Positions 14,974 to 20,022 of a stretch of DNA of 20,022 bases are shown here, one piece after another. A program made the translations under genes and the position numbers. The notes under the pieces were generated by a model, which saw only the letters and a list, made by a program, of their open reading frames with translations, made no database searches and was not told the DNA's origin. How positions within the stretch are numbered: the first letter of the stretch is position 1; each line of letters opens with the position of its first letter. The DNA is from Fidelibacterota bacterium (GTDB taxonomy: Bacteria > Fidelibacterota > UBA2242): the NCBI GenBank assembly GCA_003645845.1, contig QNCV01000014.1:1-20022 (forward strand). The letters run 5' to 3'.

Positions 14974-17178
14974 TTAATTATCGATAATGATTCCGGGTTT
15001 TTCAGATTTGATGATGATTCCGATCTGATTAGCCGCCGAAATCCCGCTTTGACGGAGTTTCTCTATAAAAGCGTCTGCGGACGTCTCCGGAACGGCGAAC
15101 AAGAGTCCCCCTGATGTTTGAGCGTCCGCGAGAATGATTTTCATGATTTCGGTCACCCGGTTGCTCCAGGAAACCTTACCAAGTAAAAAATCGAGGTTGG
15201 CATCGGTTCCGCCGGGGATGCTGTTTCGGCGCGCCATCTGCTCCGTTCCCGGGATTATGGGAACACTGGAAAAGTGAATCTCGGCGGCAATGTTATCCGA
15301 TTTCAGCATTTCCCATAAATGCCCGAGGAGACCGAAACCCGTTACATCGGTACAGGCATGAATGTCAAAATTGCGGGCGATGTCGGCTGCAGTTGAATTT
15401 AATTCGGTCATGATTGCGATAATATTCTGTTTTGCGGTTTCATCCAGTAGATTTCGCTTTAGTGCGGTCGATAAAATGCCCAGACCAATCGGCTTGGTCA
15501 GTATCAGGGCATCTCCCGGCAGTGCACCCCTGTTATGCCAGATTTGTTCCGGATGAATCCTGCCGGTTACCGCCAAACCGAATTTTGGTTCATTGTCCTC
15601 AATGGTGTGGCCGCCGATAATCGGAATACCGGCTTTCTCCGTGATTTCCCTGGCGCCGCGTAATATATTTTCCAGAACGGAAAGTGGCAGACGTTTTTCG
15701 GGAAAGGCGGCAATGTTCAGAGCAAAGAGTGGGCGGGCTCCCATGGCATAGATATCGCTGAGTGAATTTGCGGCGGCAATTCTGCCGAAGTCGGTTGGGT
15801 TGTCAACTATGGGCGTGAAGAAATCGACGGTAGAAACAATCGATAGATTTTCATTCAAACGATAAACGGCAGCATCATCGAAACTTTCGAAGCCGACCTG
15901 AGTGAATTCCGACGGTAATGTCCGAATATTCTGCAGAATTTTTTCCAGATTCCGGGGTCTGATTTTGCAGGCGCAACCGAGTCCATGGGTGTATTGAGTT
16001 AACCGTGGGGTCTCGGAATCGAGGGATTTTATTTCCTTTAATTGATGAGAGGTGAGAGCTTTATACGCCTGGGATATCTGCTCAATGGCCGCCTGAATTT
16101 CACTTTCCCTGTTTGTGCGTCCGAGGGAAAAACGAACACTGCCGAGAATCCGTTCATTACTGAATCCCATGGCCTTGAGAACGTGAGACGGTTCGACACT
16201 GTCGGCATGACAGGCGGCGCCGGCGGATGCGGCAATCTGCGGCAGATTGTCAAGCAGAGTGTTGGCGTCGATGCCGGGAAAATAGATATTAACAGTGTTT
16301 GGTAATTTTTCATCGGGTGAACCGTTAAGGTCTATATTCGGGAGGGCATTTTTTAGACCGGTCCAGAATTGTTTTCCGTATTTATTCAGTTGAGAAATGA
16401 TTCCGGTTTCGTTTTTTCGAAACAGTTCTGCCGCTTTTCCCAGACCAACGATTTCAAGAACGTTTTCGGTGCCGGGACGGATTCCGTGTTCATGACCGGC
16501 GCCATGAATCAGAGGGGAAATATGAACGCCATTTCTGATATACAACGCACCGATCCCTTTGGGAGCGTTCATTTTGTGACCGGCAACAGACATCAAATCG
16601 ACACCCAGATCACGGATATTTACTCTGATTTTTCCAACCGCCTGAGCCGCATCCGTGTGGACAACAATGTTATTATGATGAGCAATGTCGGCTATGGCTC
16701 TGATTGGTTGGATTGTGCCGACTTCATTATTGGCCAGCATAATGGTAATCAGGATTGTATCCGGCCGAAGGGATTTCCGGACAGTTTCGGGGTCAACCCG
16801 TGCGAATTTATCCACTTCAAGGTATGTGACGGTATATCCCTTTGTTTCCAGATATCGGCATACTTCCAGCACCGCCGGATGTTCGATGGAACTGGTGATG
16901 ATGTGTCCGCCGTCATGCTGTTCGGCAACGCCTTTTATAGCCAGATTGTTTGATTCGCTACCGCCACTGGTGAAGATAATTTCTTCGGGATTGGCGCCAA
17001 TCAGTTCGGCAACTTTTATGCGGGCGTCTTCAACGGCTTTTTTATTTGCCTGCCCGAAGGAATGTGTACTCGAAGGATTCCCGAAGTGATTTTTCAAATA
17101 GGGCAGCATCGATTCCACGACTTCCGGGAGTAGAGGAGTACTGGCGTTGTGGTCTAAATAGATGGGTTGCTCAGTCAT
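14974..17178 (-). CDS. selD: Cysteine desulfurase-selenophosphate synthetase fusion (NifS-SelD)
   Basis: This 734-residue protein joins two enzymes. Residues 1-380 are a NifS/IscS-type PLP enzyme that removes sulfur or selenium from (seleno)cysteine: 'LDHNASTPL' at 8-16, PLP lysine K202 (AGHKMNAPKG), and catalytic Cys323 (SAGAACHADS). Residues ~393-734 are a complete selenide, water dikinase that makes selenophosphate from selenide and ATP. Its glycine-rich active site, 'HGLGCACK' at 398-405, has Cys402 and Lys405 in the positions of E. coli SelD Cys17 and Lys20, so this is a Cys-type, not selenocysteine-type, SelD. 'ADAQTSGGLLFAVP' near 684-697 is also present. The fusion would let the desulfurase hand selenium directly to SelD. 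The ATG overlaps the nadC stop by four bases. No selA, selB or selenouridine synthase gene is in the window, so the use of the selenophosphate is unknown. Confidence 0.95.
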   Translation of the reverse strand: MTEQPIYLDHNASTPLLPEVVESMLPYLKNHFGNPSSTHSFGQANKKAVEDARIKVAELIGANPEEIIFTSGGSESNNLAIKGVAEQHDGGHIITSSIEHPAVLEVCRYLETKGYTVTYLEVDKFARVDPETVRKSLRPDTILITIMLANNEVGTIQPIRAIADIAHHNNIVVHTDAAQAVGKIRVNIRDLGVDLMSVAGHKMNAPKGIGALYIRNGVHISPLIHGAGHEHGIRPGTENVLEIVGLGKAAELFRKNETGIISQLNKYGKQFWTGLKNALPNIDLNGSPDEKLPNTVNIYFPGIDANTLLDNLPQIAASAGAACHADSVEPSHVLKAMGFSNERILGSVRFSLGRTNRESEIQAAIEQISQAYKALTSHQLKEIKSLDSETPRLTQYTHGLGCACKIRPRNLEKILQNIRTLPSEFTQVGFESFDDAAVYRLNENLSIVSTVDFFTPIVDNPTDFGRIAAANSLSDIYAMGARPLFALNIAAFPEKRLPLSVLENILRGAREITEKAGIPIIGGHTIEDNEPKFGLAVTGRIHPEQIWHNRGALPGDALILTKPIGLGILSTALKRNLLDETAKQNIIAIMTELNSTAADIARNFDIHACTDVTGFGLLGHLWEMLKSDNIAAEIHFSSVPIIPGTEQMARRNSIPGGTDANLDFLLGKVSWSNRVTEIMKIILADAQTSGGLLFAVPETSADAFIEKLRQSGISAANQIGIIIKSEKPGIIIDN

Positions 17179-18134
17179 GATTGATTATTTTCAATTAATA
17201 AACTGAAATCGGCGCTCCGGACCGAATGGGTCAGGGCTCCTACCGAAATGACATCCACACCACTTACTGCGAATGAACGAATTGTTTCCAGAGATATGTT
17301 ACCTGACGCCTCAAATAATATGCGGTTGTACAAATTTTTCTGACGGGTCTCGTCAATAAGCATTCTGATTGTATCGGGCTTGAAATGGTCAAACATGATC
17401 ACGAAGGGAAACGGCGCCGTGATGTCTTTAACATAGTCCAGAATCGCCCGGAATTCTTCATCATCGCTGACCTCGATTTCTATAAACCGCAGATAAGGAT
17501 AGGCGGATATTATCTCCGTCACGGCTTTACGGAGCGCATTTTGATTTTCGGATTTTCTCAGAATTGAAAGATGATTTTCCTTCAACATTGCCGCATCGTG
17601 AAGACCGAGCCGATGGGTTAAGCCGCCACCGCACTGAATAGCCCGTTTGTCCAGTAATCCCCAGATTGTCTTGCGTGTTCCAACGACAAAGGTGTTCGTT
17701 CCGGCAACGGCATCCACGTAGGATTTTGTGACAGTGGCAATGCCGCTGAGACGTTGCAGAATGTTAAGCATACTGCGTTCGAGAATCAAAATATCCGCCG
17801 CTTTTCCAATGACATTTAGAATTGTATCGCCGGATGAAACCGGGTCGCCGTTTTGAAAATCCGATTGTATCTGCAAATTGCGATGAGAACCGAAAAAAAT
17901 GGTTTCATCGAGGCCGGCCAATACTGCAGGAGATTTAGCGATTATTTTTGCATTCAGGATTGATTGATAGAGTTCCGGTGGGATCAGTGACACATCTCCG
18001 CTGTCAACGTCTTCTTCCAGCATTTTCAAGAAAAAACCGTAAACAGCATCCCGATATGATGACCGGTTTAGATTAAGCTCTTCAGTCGCATCAAAGGCGT
18101 GTCTTATAACATCTTCTCTTTCCGACTCTCTCAA
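17175..18134 (-). CDS. nadC: Nicotinate-nucleotide pyrophosphorylase (carboxylating)
   Basis: NadC makes nicotinate mononucleotide from quinolinate and PRPP in de novo NAD synthesis. Key segments are present: 'LEEDVDSGDVS' at 39-49, 'LERSMLNILQRLSGIAT' at 118-134, 'GTRKTIWGLLDKRAIQCGGG' at 152-171, 'THRLGLHDAAMLKENH' at 173-188, and 'DVISVGALTHS' near the end. Active-site residues R154, K155, H175, R176 and K186 are conserved. The start is a TTG (18134) and the protein is 319 residues, about 30-35 longer at the N-terminus than usual; the next Met is residue 38, too close to the catalytic domain. The preceding 142-base gap is AT-rich and probably holds the operon promoter, but I see no convincing -35/-10 pair. 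NadA and NadB are not in the window. Confidence 0.95.
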   Translation of the reverse strand: MRESEREDVIRHAFDATEELNLNRSSYRDAVYGFFLKMLEEDVDSGDVSLIPPELYQSILNAKIIAKSPAVLAGLDETIFFGSHRNLQIQSDFQNGDPVSSGDTILNVIGKAADILILERSMLNILQRLSGIATVTKSYVDAVAGTNTFVVGTRKTIWGLLDKRAIQCGGGLTHRLGLHDAAMLKENHLSILRKSENQNALRKAVTEIISAYPYLRFIEIEVSDDEEFRAILDYVKDITAPFPFVIMFDHFKPDTIRMLIDETRQKNLYNRILFEASGNISLETIRSFAVSGVDVISVGALTHSVRSADFSLLIENNQS

Positions 18135-18276
18135 TTCAATATTTCCCTTTTAACAAATCCTGAATGACGGGGGTAATTTACAAAAAAAAATGTTGATTTT
18201 TAGCGTTATCAGGTCTTGTTACAATATTTTTACGAAATCAATGGAAAGTTAATTATTCGAGATAAATCGCAGGTAC

Positions 18277-18906
18277 CTAATCGATGAGTGTCGCTTCAAT
18301 ATCTTTTACGGTGTAGAAAAGTTCAGTGGGATGGCGTGCGGAAAGAGATTCGATGGTATTATATCCCCAGGCGACAGCGCCGGAAGATATCCCGACATGT
18401 CTGGCGGCTTCGATATCCCGAATTTCATCACCGATATAAATCACTTCCTTTGCAGGAATGCCACTTTTCGAGAGCACTTTGCGGAGTTTTGAACTCTTAC
18501 TAAAAATGGAAACACCGCATTCAAAATATGTAATCTTTGCGACCAATTCTTGTCCGATTACCTGAAGCACATTTTCGGTAGAGTTTGAGCTGACGATAGC
18601 CAATTCGACCTTTTTTTCGTGTAATCTGGTTAATAAATGATCAACTCCCTCAAAAAGTGGTATTGTATGGATTTCTTCATTCATCATCTTCCGCATATGA
18701 TTGCCGATCATGAGCGCTTTCCATAGAGGCAGACCGAGGTGCTTAAGGAGTTTCTTGGCATCGTAATTTCGTAATAAACCGTGCTCACTTTTGGGTATTT
18801 TTGGAAATTGAAATTTTTCGGCAACCCTATCAACGACCCCGGTCAACCAGGGAAAAGAATCGGCTAGGGTTCCATCAAAATCAAAGATAACTAATTTGTA
18901 CTTCAT
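18277..18906 (-). CDS. HAD-superfamily phosphatase, phosphoglycolate phosphatase-like
   Basis: The 209-residue protein is a cytoplasmic HAD hydrolase with a helical cap. Motif I is 'FDFDGTLADS' (nucleophile D9, acid/base D11), motif II 'AIVSSNS' near 102-108, motif III a Lys in the 'FSKSSKLRKVL' region, and motif IV 'YIGDEIRDIEAA' with the metal-binding acids. The best general match is the Gph/PgmB-like HAD-IA group, but the cap sequence is not distinctive and the substrate cannot be assigned. It lies between two ungapped - strand units with 142 bases after and 85 bases before it, and may be transcribed on its own. The ATG at 18906 has no strong ribosome binding site. Confidence 0.9.
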   Translation of the reverse strand: MKYKLVIFDFDGTLADSFPWLTGVVDRVAEKFQFPKIPKSEHGLLRNYDAKKLLKHLGLPLWKALMIGNHMRKMMNEEIHTIPLFEGVDHLLTRLHEKKVELAIVSSNSTENVLQVIGQELVAKITYFECGVSIFSKSSKLRKVLSKSGIPAKEVIYIGDEIRDIEAARHVGISSGAVAWGYNTIESLSARHPTELFYTVKDIEATLID

Positions 18907-18991
18907 TTGAGACTACTTCGTTTTATTCTCTATTCTTCCGTGAATTTCCAATGACTGTATCGTAAGGGATTAATGCTCTCATCGGACAATC

Positions 18992-20022
18992 CTATTTTAG
19001 TAAAATAGCTTTTTTTACATCGCTGAATTCGGATGTTTTTATTCGAAATAAATATACGCCGGAATTCAATTGTCCCGCATTCCATGTAAGGATGTGTCTT
19101 CCGGCCGGTTTGATTTCATTGATCAGTTGCGTGATCCGTTCGCCCCGCAGATTATAGATGTCAATGGATACAAAATCCTCCTTTGGTAATTGGAAGGAGA
19201 TGTTTGTTACCGGATTAAAGGGATTCGGGTAATTCTGATGCAATGAGTAGTCGTAAGGAATAACATCAGTAGTTGTTATTTTTGACCCGGTTACCGTCAT
19301 TACCGGACTTTCGTTATTCAGTCTGTCGAGCGCAGCGACCCCGTAAATATAGCCGTTGTAATCAGTGTCGGTAACGCTGTCCGGATCAAGCGGGTTTGTA
19401 ATTGTGTAAATATATTCGGGGTTATTGAAGTCGGGAAGAATATTTTCCGGCCATTTGTAAATAATGTATCGATAGGCGCCATCTTCGGATTTGGCTGGGA
19501 CATCGTTTCCCCAGCGAATAATCACCTGACCGTTGTTATTATCGACAGATACCCAGGTGGGCCGGAGAGGCGGAATGCTGTCGTTCCAGCTCATCGGAGG
19601 TGTCAGGGCCGGTAATTTGTAATAATGATTTTTTAGTGAATCCAGAAATCCCTTCGGATTGTTTAAAACACCGTTATTGATTCGGAAGTAGACATTTCCC
19701 GGGTTGACATTTGTATTTCGGTTCAATCGAATCTGGCGGGGAAGTTCGTCTGCATTCCAATCATGATAATCACTAATTCGGTAAGGTGCATTGCCGGTAT
19801 ATAGATGACGGTTGTTTTTTTGGGTTTGGCCTGCCCACCATGGCATTAGTTTGCCATAATCCTGTCCGCCGCCAAAGGGCCAGTATAATTGAGGCGTAAG
19901 ATAGTCGATATACTGTCCGTTCAACCATGCTATTGGGTCGCAATAAATAGCGCTGTAAGAACTTGTTCCGACAATGCCGGGAGGAGTGCCGCTTTTCCAG
20001 ATACCAAAGGGACTCATACCGA
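18992..20022 (-). CDS. Secreted GHL10-like glycoside hydrolase with type IX sorting domain, 5' end missing
   Basis: Only the C-terminal ~343 residues are in the window; the start lies beyond 20022. The first ~130 visible residues, with 'SPFGIWKSGTPPG', 'YCDPIAWLNGQYIDYLTPQLYWP' (split over 25-47), and 'YTGNAPYRISDY', match the second half of GHL10/DUF187 proteins (family 10 glycosylhydrolase-like, YngK-related). These are TIM-barrel proteins thought to act on polysaccharides or peptidoglycan-like glycans. A fibronectin-III-like segment (about 151-245 counting from the Met at 20017) follows. The last 85 residues start with 'QNYPNPFNP' and end 'NSGVYLFRIKTSEFSDVKKA', the classic type A sorting domain of FCB-group type IX secretion. 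The protein is therefore expected at or beyond the outer membrane. Its cleavage activity is inferred from family only. Confidence 0.88.
   Translation of the reverse strand, partial: GMSPFGIWKSGTPPGIVGTSSYSAIYCDPIAWLNGQYIDYLTPQLYWPFGGGQDYGKLMPWWAGQTQKNNRHLYTGNAPYRISDYHDWNADELPRQIRLNRNTNVNPGNVYFRINNGVLNNPKGFLDSLKNHYYKLPALTPPMSWNDSIPPLRPTWVSVDNNNGQVIIRWGNDVPAKSEDGAYRYIIYKWPENILPDFNNPEYIYTITNPLDPDSVTDTDYNGYIYGVAALDRLNNESPVMTVTGSKITTTDVIPYDYSLHQNYPNPFNPVTNISFQLPKEDFVSIDIYNLRGERITQLINEIKPAGRHILTWNAGQLNSGVYLFRIKTSEFSDVKKAILLK

Noticed and set aside
15950..15985. Possible selenocysteine codon at the SelD active site
   Set aside because: The catalytic position is an ordinary Cys codon (GCACK context), and I saw no interrupted gene elsewhere that would continue through an in-frame TGA.
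16369..16953. A 194-codon open frame on the + strand
   Set aside because: It is a shadow antisense to the cysteine desulfurase domain, whose protein motifs are unmistakable on the - strand.
18135..18276. Promoter or riboswitch ahead of nadC
   Set aside because: The gap is AT-rich with a T9 run and several partial -10-like matches, but no -35/-10 pair with good spacing and no recognisable riboswitch fold.

Overview
The window reads as chromosomal housekeeping DNA from a bacterium of the FCB superphylum (Calditrichota / Neomarinimicrobiota / KSB1 / Ignavibacteria-like lineages). The best clues are two secreted proteins with C-terminal type IX secretion (Por) sorting domains. One carries the classic 'QNYPNPFNP' signature; the other has the 'NILGQRVYD...GIYLLQI' form. 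A Bacteroidetes-like YbeY active-site variant and a mixture of weak ribosome binding sites and TTG starts fit the same picture. Base composition is moderate and even, and I see no insertion sequence, phage gene, CRISPR array or sign of recent transfer.

Layout. Positions 1-3831 are on the + strand: the 3' end of a DUF512 radical-SAM/PDZ protein, der (ribosome-assembly GTPase), a secreted HExxH metalloprotease with a sorting domain, and a YigZ/IMPACT protein. Everything after that is on the - strand. Positions 3845-4064 hold a 6S RNA with a near-consensus promoter. Upstream of it (in - strand terms) is a tight cluster from 11682 down to 4090: zinc-ribbon coiled-coil protein, rnpB (RNase P RNA), recJ, fabH, a PgpH-type 7TM-HD phosphodiesterase, ybeY and mazG. 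Spacings are short, and three of the genes are joined by ATGA-type overlaps. A tRNA-Val(CAC) with its own promoter and a probable terminator lies at 11711-11922.

A second - strand operon runs from 18134 to 11956: nadC, a cysteine desulfurase-SelD fusion, an unrecognised 306-residue protein, a thiamine pyrophosphokinase, and a sodium:solute symporter. An HAD phosphatase (18277-18906) and the 3' end of a secreted GHL10-type glycoside hydrolase-like protein (18992-20022) close the window.

How the genes fit together. The first - strand cluster combines RNA processing (RNase P RNA, YbeY), DNA repair (RecJ), nucleotide-pool sanitation (MazG), cyclic di-AMP turnover (PgpH-like) and fatty-acid initiation (FabH). 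The second combines cofactor metabolism: NAD (NadC), sulfur/selenium mobilisation (NifS-SelD) and thiamine diphosphate (ThiN with a possible vitamin transporter). The most distinctive items are the NifS-SelD fusion, the unknown protein that follows it, and the non-coding RNAs (6S, RNase P RNA, tRNA-Val). I did not find a clearly new defence or mobile system here.
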